Assembly: GCA_964036045.1 (NCBI GenBank)
Contig: OZ038392.1
Span: 27,396,663-27,460,662 of the forward strand
Source: Eutreptiella sp. 'Long Island Sound 2002'
Lineage: Eukaryota; Euglenozoa; Euglenophyceae; Eutreptiales; Eutreptiaceae
Length of the DNA stretch: 64,000 nucleotides
Reading direction: 5' to 3'
Below, in pieces: positions 7,432 to 17,435 of the stretch (position 1 is its first letter; every line of letters starts with the position of its first letter). A program made the position numbers and the translations under genes. The notes under the pieces were generated by a model. That model was given only the letters and a program-made list of their open reading frames with translations, ran no database searches and was not told the origin of the DNA.

Positions 7432-9504
7432 ATGAGAGTGAGTCGAAAGACGGGAGCCCCTGCTCTGCCTACAACTGTCGGTCTGTCCTCCTCCCTCCAG
7501 TCAGAACCCGTGCCTACTGCTCCGGCGGCCTTGTCTCCTGCAATGGTGCTGCCGGGGCGTTCTGAATTCAGATTGCAAGTCACGGTGAGTCTCAGGGCTA
7601 TTTCTAGCTCCCCTGAGCGCATGCCCTTTGAGCCTCAGCGCACTGTGCGGCGGAAAGTTGAGCGGGTGCGTCGGCGTCGCGCTGAATTGCCGGAAGACGC
7701 AAAAGCAGAACTTCTGGTTGCAGCCAGTGTGAAGTATCGTGACTGCCAGGCCTGTGATCGACGGGCTCCCATGGTAGTGGATTTAGGTTCCATGTGTTTT
7801 GCCATTGCTCCCCGATCTTTTTTTCCGGAGGGGACATTGGTGCCTGCCACTCGTCCGCTGCGAATTTCTGCAGTGAATGGAACGCGGTTGGAGGGTGGCA
7901 CCCAGGGTGCTGTGGTTGACTTGGAGATCGCAATCGAGAATTGCGATGGCAGTGTTGTGGAGGTGGTCTGTGAGGGTGCCTTCGTCTACATGGCGGAGGT
8001 ACAGGAACAGCTAATTGTAGGCTATCCTTTCTGCAAGGCCTATGGCCTTATTGTGGACCCTGTCCGCGATTGTCTAATGGACGGTCTCTGTGCGTCTGCG
8101 TGTGGTTGTCCGGCACAGGTCAGGACATTGCTACAGGTGTCTGGCGCTGGTTCAGCACCACAGAGCTCCAGTGGGTCTGTGAGTGTTGTACACTCTGGTG
8201 GTCGTCAGCGGCGCACAAAGAATTACTGTCGCCGCCTGATTGACCTTGCTTCTGATTCTGATAGCGAAGGGGAAACCGCTTGTGGTGTGCCACGCATGGC
8301 GGGGGCACCAGAGTTGGTTCTTTCCTTCTCTCGTTTGATGCCAGCAGTCACTGCGGTCATGTCTGCTTCGTTGGCTGCATCTCTCATTTCTGTGGTTAGC
8401 ATGATCCCTACCCTATCCTCCCTGTCTTCTCCTGCCTCTCAGGATTCATCATGTGCGATGCCGTGCAATGCTGAGATACCGACTTCGTCAGAGCAACAGT
8501 GCCATAGTTCTGACAGGTTGTGTACTTGTGCTAAGGACTGCTTCTGTGTTAAAGAGTGTATGGCAAGGCGTATCAGACCCACTTGGCGTATTCCCTTGGC
8601 GCCTGGACGCACCAATTCATTTGAGTTGATCACGCATGCTGACGAGGGCCATTGCTGCCCCTGCAAATTGCCATACGACGACACTGATTCGGAGCAGGGC
8701 ATCAGCGATGCAGACTCTGAGGAGGATACCCCGAAACCGGCAGTGCGAGCCCTTCGGGAGGCGAAGCTACCTCCTGATAGTTTTGCTGGTGACTGGGGTC
8801 GTTTCAAGCAACATTCTGGGGTGGGGGATTCGCAAGCAAAGGATGGGGAGTGGCGCCGCTCAGAGCCCCCCCCCGAGGTACAAACTTCAGCAGCCCCCGT
8901 ATGTTCGTGTCTGGTGGATGAAGTCTGCCAGCGGTGTATATCTGTGGAATCTGAATCTGAATTGACTTCCGACCCCCGGTTGGAGGCAGGGCTATGTCCC
9001 ACGCCTTTGTTCTCACGCCGGATTCGTCAGCAATATGATAAGGCTTTTGGCAAGGTTATGGCTTTTCCTCGGCATGAGCGAAAGGCCCGGATGTCTCAAC
9101 GTGATCGTCAGTCAGCTAAGTCTGTATATAACAGGGGCAAGCAGATCCTTTTGCCCAAGGTGCGTGATGCTGTCCTGAAGTGGGCAGGTCTGCAGCATCA
9201 GCCTTTTGTTGACGCGTTCTCGTCCAGAAGGTCCCGCCTATTTCATAGCTACTGGGATGCTGATTACAACACCTTGCAGCAAAACTGGTCCTATGATCCT
9301 AGTTCTAAACGGAATAACAAAATGCTGTGGCTGCACCCTCCCCAGCATCCGCTTTCTGAGGTCGTGCAGAAAATTTTGCTTGATGAGGCCTGCGGCATTT
9401 TGATTGTTCCAGTGCAAAAACAATTTTTCGTGGTTTTGGAGTTTGGGGGAAGCAGCACTGGACTGGTGGGACCTGGACCCCTCCGTTCCTATCTACAAAA
9501 ATGA
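7432..9504 (+). CDS. Retropepsin-like protease domain plus linker
   Basis: The 690-residue frame contains a retropepsin-like domain. VVDLGSMCFAIA at about 7780-7815 sits where the usual D-S/T-G active site lies, and LIVGYPFCKAYGLIVDP at about 8010-8065 corresponds to the conserved I-L/V-G strand. The active-site triad reads D-L-G rather than D-T-G, which may weaken catalysis. A long acidic, Cys-containing linker follows. Near 9205-9405 a segment with DAFSSRRSRLF and then LSEVVQKILLDEACGILIVP begins a C-terminal domain, which continues in another frame from about 9404. No RT, RNase H or integrase motif is present. The reading ends at TGA 9502-9504 after an apparent frameshift. Confidence 0.75.
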   Translation: MRVSRKTGAPALPTTVGLSSSLQSEPVPTAPAALSPAMVLPGRSEFRLQVTVSLRAISSSPERMPFEPQRTVRRKVERVRRRRAELPEDAKAELLVAASVKYRDCQACDRRAPMVVDLGSMCFAIAPRSFFPEGTLVPATRPLRISAVNGTRLEGGTQGAVVDLEIAIENCDGSVVEVVCEGAFVYMAEVQEQLIVGYPFCKAYGLIVDPVRDCLMDGLCASACGCPAQVRTLLQVSGAGSAPQSSSGSVSVVHSGGRQRRTKNYCRRLIDLASDSDSEGETACGVPRMAGAPELVLSFSRLMPAVTAVMSASLAASLISVVSMIPTLSSLSSPASQDSSCAMPCNAEIPTSSEQQCHSSDRLCTCAKDCFCVKECMARRIRPTWRIPLAPGRTNSFELITHADEGHCCPCKLPYDDTDSEQGISDADSEEDTPKPAVRALREAKLPPDSFAGDWGRFKQHSGVGDSQAKDGEWRRSEPPPEVQTSAAPVCSCLVDEVCQRCISVESESELTSDPRLEAGLCPTPLFSRRIRQQYDKAFGKVMAFPRHERKARMSQRDRQSAKSVYNRGKQILLPKVRDAVLKWAGLQHQPFVDAFSSRRSRLFHSYWDADYNTLQQNWSYDPSSKRNNKMLWLHPPQHPLSEVVQKILLDEACGILIVPVQKQFFVVLEFGGSSTGLVGPGPLRSYLQK

Positions 9505-10015
9505 GCAAGGGGTTGTCTATCAGCAGCCCAACTGTACCAGTCGGGTTGTTTTGGTTGACGCGCAGGGTTCGGCATCCCGGGCTTCAGGGGGCAGGACTTG
9601 GGGAGACGTGGATGAGGTGAACGGTTACTGTGATCCGGATAATAGGGAATGGGAGGACGAGGATCAGCCTGTTCGGCTGGACACTTCGCCCTCTACACAT
9701 TACCCGCTTTTTGACGATCAGTATGAAGCTGATAATGAGCGTGCGGGGCGGCGGTCTCGCTGTGTGACCTGCCCTGCGCCCTTTTCTGTGCGTGAAGCAC
9801 AGCTGCGCATGTTGTCTGAGGGGTCACCACAATTCAGGGCGCTGCAAGATAGAAGTCTTCGTTCGGTGGTCGATTATCGAAAGGTGGAGCTGTGTATAGC
9901 ATGGATGGGACATCCTGATCGGACCTGGGAGGATATCAGGAAGTTTGTTGGTCGCAATAATGACAGGGTTGAGGATTACTGTCGCCGTCATGGCTTGATG
10001 AAATATTTGCAGTAA
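9404..10015 (+). CDS. C-terminal domain continuation shared with the 61-kb element
   Basis: This frame picks up the C-terminal domain lost by a frameshift in the A/T runs near 9415. KNNFSWFWSLGEAALDWW aligns by eye with KREKWFWSLGEIAEYF at about 61550. The rest is acidic and ends with RKVELCIAWMGHPDRTWEDI and a basic tail, then TAA 10013-10015. The domain resembles, loosely, the segment that follows RT/RNase H in DIRS-like elements (hydrophobic ILIVP strand, then Trp-rich motif); that comparison is from memory and tentative. Conservation in two distinct elements argues that it is functional. Confidence 0.65.
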   Translation: MFQCKNNFSWFWSLGEAALDWWDLDPSVPIYKNEQGVVYQQPNCTSRVVLVDAQGSASRASGGRTWGDVDEVNGYCDPDNREWEDEDQPVRLDTSPSTHYPLFDDQYEADNERAGRRSRCVTCPAPFSVREAQLRMLSEGSPQFRALQDRSLRSVVDYRKVELCIAWMGHPDRTWEDIRKFVGRNNDRVEDYCRRHGLMKYLQ

Positions 10016-10545
10016 TTATCCTGTGTTCTCCTCGTGTATGTCTGCGTGTCAGGTTTGCTGTGCTGGTTCGAGTATATGCTTCGGCATACTCTATGACCCG
10101 TAACTTCTACACCAATTTGATGAGTACAGAGGGCAGCACAGCTCTGTCATGCCCTGTTGGGTCAGGGTTCAGTGATGGACACCGGCTGCGCCGGCACAGT
10201 GACCATTTGCCTGTTTCCCGATCTGTTTCAATTTTACCTTGTGTGTCTGGACGCTCATTGATTGCTGAGTAGTCATTTCTTGCTGCTTTCCTTCTCAGGT
10301 TCTCGCCAAGCCGACAGCCAATCCACAGGGACAATCGTACGAGCTCAGTCTTTTCTGGGTGTCTTCTGCCCTTAGTTGCTTTTAATTAATGGGCCTGTCG
10401 CAACCACATGGGCAGTGCTGGGTGGTGCTCTCTTTGAGAGCACACTGACTCCTCTTTCGCTGGGCTGCCACTGCAGTCCTGGATTTTTGGCCCGTTCAAC
10501 CAATTTTCAGACGCTCATCACTTCCACTGATGTGCTGAGAGTCTT
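10016..10545 (+). other. 3' non-coding region of the LTR element
   Basis: About 530 bases between the last frame and the purine tract hold no supported ORF. The composition is T/C-rich. Confidence 0.6.
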
Positions 10546-10555
10546 GGGAGGGGAG
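10546..10555 (+). promoter_or_regulatory. Polypurine tract
   Basis: GGGAGGGGAG lies directly before the TG of the 3' LTR, where second-strand synthesis is primed. Confidence 0.8.
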
Positions 10556-10927
10556 TGTAGGTGGCAGCAGCTCAGAGCTAGGATTTGGCAAGAAGGCAGT
10601 AGGATCGGCCTGAGGATTCGGCAATATTTAATAGTCAAGAAGTGTTGAGTAACACCAATTTCCGTTGTAGAATTACGAATTGCTATCTGTGAAGTGTTTA
10701 GTTATATTTGGTTATCCCTCTGAATTACAATGATCTCTGCACAGGGTCCTTTGGAACAATGATTTAATGACCGTTCAACGCTTTTGGTATTTGTGCTGCT
10801 GCATGGGGTGAGATCCTGTTGGAGTCAATTACATCTCTGCATTTCGGGTAGCTTGGCATTTCCGAAATATCTTGCATTTTGGAGATAGCGGCAATAAAGG
10901 ATATTTGAGCCTTGAAGACCCATAGCA
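10556..10927 (+). repeat. 3' LTR
   Basis: The partner of 3727-4098; same length and TG...CA ends. By eye there are about 18 substitutions and no indels. Confidence 0.9.
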
Positions 10928-10932
10928 CTGTG
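10928..10932. repeat. Target-site duplication, right copy
   Basis: CTGTG, identical to 3722-3726. Confidence 0.85.
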
Positions 10933-11600
10933 CGCCGTCCCCCCACCATGGGGGAGAAAAGTAGTGATAAGTGGTTTGACCGCTGCAAAAAGTTTCCCAA
11001 TTCGTTGCCACTTTCCCTGTCCCGCCCTGGCAGCGTGACATGCACAACCTATCATCCGGTACTTCGCAGTGCCCTTGGGCCGTCCTTTCAGCTTCGCCTG
11101 TGCCATTCATATGTACACTGCCGTCGGTGGCAAGGCCCCGTCGGTCCCCCTTGGTGCGTCCCCGTGCTCCCCATGGGAGCCCCAGGGTGCTGTTCTGGCT
11201 CGGTTGTGCGGTGCTCGTGCTGGTGTCTGCGCGCCTGTGGTGCGCCGTATCGTGCCGCGTTTCGCGGGTTACGTGGCTGGTGTGGCTGTGTCGCAGTGCT
11301 GAGTTTGGCGGTTAGGATGGTTGGGGCGGCTCGGCTCGTGCTTTGGTGCCGGGACGTTCTGTCCGGTGTGGCGGGCTGGGTCAGGCGTAACACATCAATG
11401 TCTGCTGGCAGGGGCCGGCGGGTTCGCGGGCCCCGTGTGGCGAGCCTGTGGTCCCTTGCGTGCCCCGGGTGGGGTTTTGGAGGACAGGAATAATGGGCAG
11501 TGTTGAAGCCCCCCTCTCGCTTCTTGACGGTGTTAGCTTTCTGCGGGGAGTGTGTCCCTCGTACCATTCTCGCAGGTTATATCTGCCAAATCCCCAGCGT
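10933..11600. other. GC/T+G-rich flank without a supported gene
   Basis: This is continuous with 3296-3721 before insertion of the LTR element. Long frames on both strands mirror each other and are low-complexity; no motif is seen. Confidence 0.5.
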
Positions 11601-12283
11601 TCCAGGCTTTTAACTTTCCCAGAGGAGGTGCGCGCCGGTTCCCGCGGTGCACATATCCCTTGATTCTCGCCTTGGAAGGTAACATTCTGGACGATTATTC
11701 AATAACATTCCCGTGGTCATCGACCCAGCCGTGGGTCCCGCGTGTTTGGCTGGCCCCTGGGTCCGGCCCCTCGCGGGTCCGGTTCGCGGGAGAGGAGGGT
11801 CACGTGGAAGGACGTGTCCGAGTTTTGCGCCGCCCCTTTTCCTGTTGCAGGTGGGTTACGGGGGTCCAGGAAGCGTGGCCCCCGCCGTGGGAGGAAGTCG
11901 TTGGTGTGTTGTTCGTGTTCCACACCATGGGCTGCTAAGGCGAGCCTCTATTCTTTGGGTGCCCGTCGCACGTGCCGGGCAGGTTGACGTTTTTCCCGCC
12001 CGTGTGCCTGACCGATAGGCGTTGCTGGAGTGTGTTGCGCGGCCGCGGTTTGTCGAGCTGTACAAGGGGGTCCTCTTGGGCAAGTTTGGCTCGCCCGGGG
12101 TCGTGGCGGTTGACGGCCGACTCCGCAGCCGTTGGTGTGACGCCCATCGTCGGGTCTACCGGTGGGAGGAGGTAATCTCGCGGCCGCCGTGCCGTCTCCT
12201 CCCTTGCGTATGGCCGGTGCGGGAGCCGCGTCGCGTGTGCGTGGCGGTGCGTCGGCGCTGCAGGTCCGGTGGCCGGCTGCGGC

Positions 12284-12817
12284 TCAGGGCCCTGGGGAGT
12301 TTCCCACGCGTCGTACAAGGGCGCTGCGGAGGGCACTGAAGACTTCGTCCACAAGGGCCGCGTGTGTCGCCTGGGCCTCCGTCTCAGTGCGGATGGTGGG
12401 CTGCAGTTGCTCGCCCAGCGCCAGCGCCCGGATCTGGTGGATCGCGAAGACTGGGCACAGGTAGGGCGCAGTGGGGGTTTCTGCCGTCCGTTCGCGCTGG
12501 GGGATGGCCTCCAGCTGCTGCTGGCTGTCGAGGTAGAACCTCCATGTCGCTGACCACGCCCGGGTGTGTGGCCAGCGGCGCCGCGCCCACCGCCAGAGGC
12601 AGTAGAGGGCAAGGCCTGGGTGCCAGGTGCCGGTCGTCCCCGACACGATGGCCATCAGGGGGTCCGGGGGCTGGCCGCTGAGCAGGGGGGTGGGGCTGTC
12701 TGGCAGGGTCGTGGTTGCCAGGAGCATGGAGTCGACGGCCTCCAAGCTCCAGTGGCTCTCCTGTGGCTGCGGGACGATCCGCACTTGGTAGTAGTGGCCA
12801 TTTTCCAACATGCCCAT
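12284..12817 (-). pseudogene. ORF1 fragment, unrecognised
   Basis: This 177-residue frame has balanced composition (FYLDSQQQLEAIPQRER, then FAIHQIRALALGEQL) unlike the Arg/Pro-rich shadows around it, so it is probably true coding sequence of the minus-strand element. It has no motif that allows assignment and likely continues the preceding frames after an indel. Confidence 0.35.
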
Positions 12818-13562
12818 GGCGATGGTGCTGGGGTCACGTTCACGCGGCGGGGGCGCTGCGCGCGCCGTCTCCGGGTACCGCGCCGCCAGGCTCGTGAGGT
12901 TACGCCCCCTGTCACGGGCGGTCCCGCTTTCCCATGGCGACAGGCCTTCGTGCGGTGGAATGCGGAGGGTTTCGGGCCTCGGCGGCGAGGGTGCCCGCTC
13001 CCGGCCTCCGGCGCTGGGCGCGGGCCTGGGGTCCGTTGGTGGCGCTATGAGCGTGTGTACTCAGCCCAAGAGTGGGACCCACACGCCCCCCTGGGCTGGT
13101 TGGTGGGGGTTGAACCACCAGATCCACGCTTCAACAAGGTCGTCTGAGACTTGCGCCCCAGGGGTGAAGAGCGCCTGGAGCTGCCGCACAAAGATTTCGG
13201 TTGTTGCGGCGTGTGGCAGGGGGACCACGGCGAAGAGCCTGTTCGGGTTGACATCACAGAGGTGTTCCCGGAGGGCTGCCACCAGCTCGCTTGAGGCCGT
13301 GCTAGCGTGGATGCCGCAGAGCGCTCTTAGCTCCGCGAAGTCGAAGGGACCCGTGCCCCTTTGATGCGCTGGCCGGGGGGCTGGGGGGGACATGGTCATC
13401 CGGTCCTGGTCCAGCGTGGCGCTAGTCGGGGAGGGGTGCCGTGAGGTGGTGCCAGGGTGTCCCCCTGGCGTGTACCCCTTGGAGGGTTCCCGTTGCTGGG
13501 GTCTGAGCAAGTCGTGGCGGCGGGCAGTGGGTCAGCGGACTCCTGAGGCCTGGAGGTTTCTG

Positions 13563-15839
13563 TCATTTCTGCGTCCGTCCTTGGGCCGCTCGCGTCGCAC
13601 CCCCGTTGTTGCGATGTGCCCTCCGTGCCTTGGCGGCCTGGGGGCTGTGGGGGGGGCTGTCCCCCCATCCCTTGCGCAGGCCTTGTGTCGGCCGCAGGCT
13701 CCCTCGACCTAGTGTCCGTGGTGTGTGGTCCCCCCCACAGCGGGTCGGCCGCGGACCCTGGGAGGGAGGTGGTGGATGTGCTGGACGCTCCGCTTGCCGC
13801 CCCGTGGGGGTCCGCGTGAAGCGCTGCCTGTCGCTCGCGCTCGACTGGCGTGAGAATGGTAGGGATGTGCGCCCGTTCGGTGCGGGGCCTCTTGGACTGG
13901 CGTCAGGGATCGGTGGTAGATGGTGTCTGTTGGGCGTGGGGGTCGCAGGGGCCCCCCTGGTCCCTGTCCATACCCTCATGGAAGATGACTCGCCGTGCCG
14001 CGGGAGGCGGCGTGCGGCTGCGGCGACGGGATCGGCCAGGGTTCCTGGTCTCCTGGGTCGCTCCGGTGTGCCGTCTTGCATCCCCAAAACAGGACTGCCC
14101 GGGCCCCTCCGCGGGGCGAACGGCCGTAGGGGGCTTCTGTATGTGCCAGAGGGGGGACCCACTCCGGGCAGTGGCCCCCGTGGGCGTGCTGGGGAGTTGC
14201 GGCGCGCCGCCTGCCTTGGAGGCTCCGGGACGTCTTGGGACCGCGGCCGCCGGTGGCCTGAGGCGTGTCCTTGGTAGCCCGGGGACCTAGGGATGTCCCA
14301 GATGTTGTGCTCTTGCATGATCGCACAGATGCGCAGGGCGGCGCGCTGGTGCCACTGCCAGTGGAGTCCATTCATTTCATCCGGGTTGCGCCATGAGCCG
14401 GGTGGCCACATAGTGCCATTGGGCGGGGTAGTCCATGGTGGCGGGGGGCGTGTGCTTCGTCCGATGGCCAAAGGTGATTTCTGCCATGGTGCGGGTGCCC
14501 TCCGCGAGGTGGCGGGACGGCGAAGTAAGCAGCCATCGGATGCGGACTGCCAGGGTGAGCTGCTTCCCTGCGGAAAGCCTGGGGATCCATAGGCCCAGGT
14601 CTCGTGCCGCCGCTTGTTCCGCTTGGTCGCTGGGGCGGCTGGCGTAGCCCTCCAAGCGTGTGTAGTCCAGGTCTCCCCGTCCCCAGGGCAGGGGGCGGTT
14701 CCCGGCAGCGGGCCGGTAGCCTCGCTAGCGGTGTTGGTGCCCGCTTCCACGCGCGCGCCACTTCCTGTAGCGCTGCACTCGTTCGTGGTCCGGTCCGCTG
14801 CTCCGCTCGCGGCGGCATGCCCTTCATTCGCAGCGGTAACCTGCCTGGTGCGCCCCAGGGCGGTATGATTGCGCTGGAAGTGTGTATGGCGTGGTATCGT
14901 GAGGGGTGTGTCTCCCGCATGGTCGCTTTGTGGCTCCGGGTGGACGCGTGGCGCCGCCAGCGTTGGGACCGTTTGGGGGTCACCCATGCAGGACTCGATG
15001 AAGGCATCGAAAGAGTTGTCATCGCGGTTGTGTCCGCTGGGCGACGTTTCCCTGCCGGCCGCGCTCTGGGGCGTGTCGGGTGTGGCTTCCCGGGTCTCTG
15101 ACGTCGCGCGGGTTTCCGCTGGATCCCGTGGCGGCGTCTCCCGTGGCGTGCTTGCGTTGGCGTGATGCGCTATGTTCGCCAGGGGGGCGGCGCCCGGGCG
15201 ACCTGTGGGTTGCGCTCCCTGGGCTGATGATGGGCGGCCGCCGTCCCCACACTCGGCGTCCGGCATTGGTCCTTCGGGTTCCGTGCCAGGTTGGCCAACA
15301 GCTGATGCCTCGTCGCTTCCGTGTGCTGCCATGTTCGGTGGGTCGGCATGCTGTATTGCTGGCCGGTCCACTCCCCCGCCAGGTTCCCCCACTGGTGTTG
15401 GCGGTGCTGTCCGTTGTGGGGGTCCCCGCATTTCCTCCGCGCCCTGTTGGGCTGGCAGTGCAGGCGGTGCGGCTTCATCGCGCGCCGGTTGTGCTGCCTC
15501 TCGGGCGTGGTCTTCCGACACGGGCGGCAACCCGGGTCGGCTTCCTGGGCCCGCGGGCTGCGGGGCGCCCGCCGGGGCGGTGCTGCGTGCCGGGTCCGGG
15601 CTGGGGTCCGGGCCGGTGGTGGGCAACCGGGAGATGACGGTTCTGCGGGACGTGCCGTCGGCCCGGTTGGTGGGGCTGGTGTTGCTGGGGCGCCTGTCCG
15701 GCGTGTGTCGTGGCCGGCAGGTCCCCCGCCCTGGCCGTTGCCGGAGCCTGGGGGTCTGGGCCCCCGGTGGGGTCGTGGGTGTGGGGGCGCACGGTGTCGG
15801 AGGGCCGGGTGGTGGCGGTGTCGGTCGGGGTAGCGGCAT
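13563..15839 (-). pseudogene. Proline-rich ORF1 continuation
   Basis: This 758-residue frame overlaps the end of the RING-containing frame and appears to continue its Pro-rich tract. The first 400 residues are low-complexity (Pro, Ala, Thr, Gly). A better-defined segment near 14300-14380 reads MNGLHWQWHQRAALRIC and then HNIWDIP. Upstream of it the credible text lies in a neighbouring frame at 14377-14655, so at least two frameshifts are present. It ends TGA. No domain is recognised. Confidence 0.4.
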
Positions 15840-17334
15840 GTGTCTGCGTGGGGGAGTCGTCGGGCGGCGCGTATGTTGGGCCCTCTGTCAGCCGGTCAGG
15901 TGTGCCATGGCGCGGGCGGGGCTCAGGGTGGGCCTGTGTTGCTGCCGCCTGGCCGGCTGCCGGCTGGTGACCGTGTGCGGACGCGCCGGGTGGTTGTTGA
16001 GGTTGGGGGCTTCCTGTGGGGCTCGGGGTCGGCTCCCTGTGCGGGTGTGCGGTGCTAGGGGGTTGTTCGGGCTTGGTGCCCACCGCCCCCGTATTCATGG
16101 GGTTGGGTACGGCCCCGCTCCCGGCAGGTGACGCCCGGTGTCCCTGGATCCCTGTGGCAGGGTGGTGTTGTGGTTGGTTTCGTTGTGCCGCCCGTTTGGA
16201 TGCACGCTCTTGTTGGGGGCTCTGTGGCGTGCCGGCCCTCAATGGTGCCGGAGCGTCCGTAGTCCGCGCGGCGTCGGCGGCGCGCTGATGGTGTGGTGTG
16301 GCGACAGGTGTGGGGGGGACGGAGGTGGATGGGCCGGAGGACGTGGGGGACGTTGCGGTCGGCCGTGCTCGGGCGCGTACATTCGTGGCCCTAGTCGCTG
16401 TCGTGGCACGGAATCGGGGCGGGGGGCTGGTGATGGTCGCGGTTCTCCCGGAGGAGGAGGATGAGCCGTCGAGCCGCGTACCTCTGGCCATCGTCCTGGC
16501 CACTGCCGCATTGCCGTACGTGCCCGGCTGCGGCAATGGGACGCGCGGCTGTTGGGGACGCTGTGGCAGTTGCTGGAGGCTGCGTGGGAGGGGAATGCCC
16601 CTCCACGTGAGGTAGGCCGCCATCAGCCTCTCGGTCGCCCCCGGGGTCATTGCCCCGTCGCGGTGGAAGAATTCCCCACACTCGCCGCCACGGGCGCCGC
16701 GGACGATGCCCATCGCCCATTCTGCGTGCCCCGGCAGCCAGCCGAAGGCAAACGGGAGGCGGGTGGTGAGGGTGACGACGGTGGTGCGGTAGTTGTTGCG
16801 GTTCATGGGGGTGACGGGGCCCCAACTGTCTGGCAGATTGCCAATGGGGGGTAGACTGCCCCGTGGGCCGTCGTCGTAATGTTCGCTGTCGGGGATGTAA
16901 ATTGTGGGGTCCGCCTCCGGGTCTGGCAGCGCCCAGGTTGGTGCGCGCCAGGGAGGGTGGGGGGGTGGTGTCCCCGGGTCCTCGTCGGTGAGGACGTCCA
17001 ACCACCCAACGTCGGGGCTGTCCCACCTCGCGCCAATATTCCAGATGTTTTGCTCGATCAGAGTGCGCAGTGTGTTGAGTGTGAGGTCTTCGTCTTGCGT
17101 TTCGCGCGGCGGCAAAGCCCTGCAGAGGGGATGCGATTGTCGGCAGAGTGGGCACGACCAGAAGTTCGCCATGCACGGGCTGCAGAGCCAGTGCAGCTGC
17201 TCGGTGCCGCCGCAGCCGAGGTCATGCCCACGGAGCGGGTTCCCGTTTTCGTTGTTCACCTCCCAGCAGACTCTGCACGGGTTTCTCGGCCGCGGATGTG
17301 GAGCTGCACCTTCGGGCATCCTGACAAGAGGCAT
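15475..17334 (-). pseudogene. RING-like finger protein, N-terminal part of ORF1
   Basis: The 619-residue frame starts ATG 17332-17334 and ends TGA 15475-15477. Residues 20-71 hold a RING-like pattern: C20-x2-C23, C41, H48-x2-C51-x2-C54, C61-x2-C64, with a further Cys at 71. The C41-H48 spacing (six residues) is longer than the one to three of a canonical RING. Downstream lies the helix-like LRTLIEQNIWNIG; a similar text (ALRICAIMQEHNIWDI) occurs about 2.7 kb further along, suggesting an internal duplication. After about residue 200 the protein is Pro/Thr/Ala-rich and probably disordered. By family knowledge RING fingers act as ubiquitin ligases; that role in this element is inference. The frame is probably displaced by a G-run indel near 15.7 kb. 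Confidence 0.55.
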
Positions 17335-17435
17335 TGTTTGTAGGACGATTGGGCCTCTTTACAGGAAGGGAGTGTGCGCGCTCCGGCTGGCACGACGGCA
17401 GCTGCCTGGCGGCTGCCGCGTGCCCATGCGTGTGG

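Larger units (their letters stand above)
3727..10927 (+). mobile_element. Complete 7.2-kb LTR retrotransposon lacking RT and integrase
   Basis: Two 372-bp direct repeats (3727-4098 and 10556-10927), both TG...CA, bound the element. A perfect 5-bp target duplication CTGTG lies outside them (3722-3726 and 10928-10932). A purine tract GGGAGGGGAG directly precedes the 3' LTR. The interior encodes, in order, a coiled-coil gag, two zinc knuckles, a retropepsin-like domain, an acidic linker and a C-terminal domain also found in the Ty3/gypsy element at 61 kb. No RT, RNase H or integrase motif is seen, so it is probably mobilised in trans by a related autonomous element. About 18 differences between the LTRs by eye (near 5%) suggest a moderately old insertion. 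Confidence 0.9.
11600..17334 (-). mobile_element. GC-rich retroelement ORF1 region, frameshifted, minus strand
   Basis: The sense strand appears to be minus: a Cys-rich N-terminal finger at 17.1-17.3 kb is followed by long Pro/Ala/Thr-rich coding stretches that jump between frames at G or C runs down to about 11.9 kb. The plus-strand frames here are shadows. The layout resembles the long ORF1 of the LINE-like element at 33.4-38.4 kb, but no endonuclease or RT follows, so it would be a truncated relative. The limits are approximate. Confidence 0.5.

Noticed and set aside
15172-16131. Long plus-strand frame (319 codons) in the GC-rich block
   Set aside because: Composition is Gly/Arg/Cys-rich shadow of the minus-strand RING/Pro-rich ORF; no motif and many similar shadows alongside.
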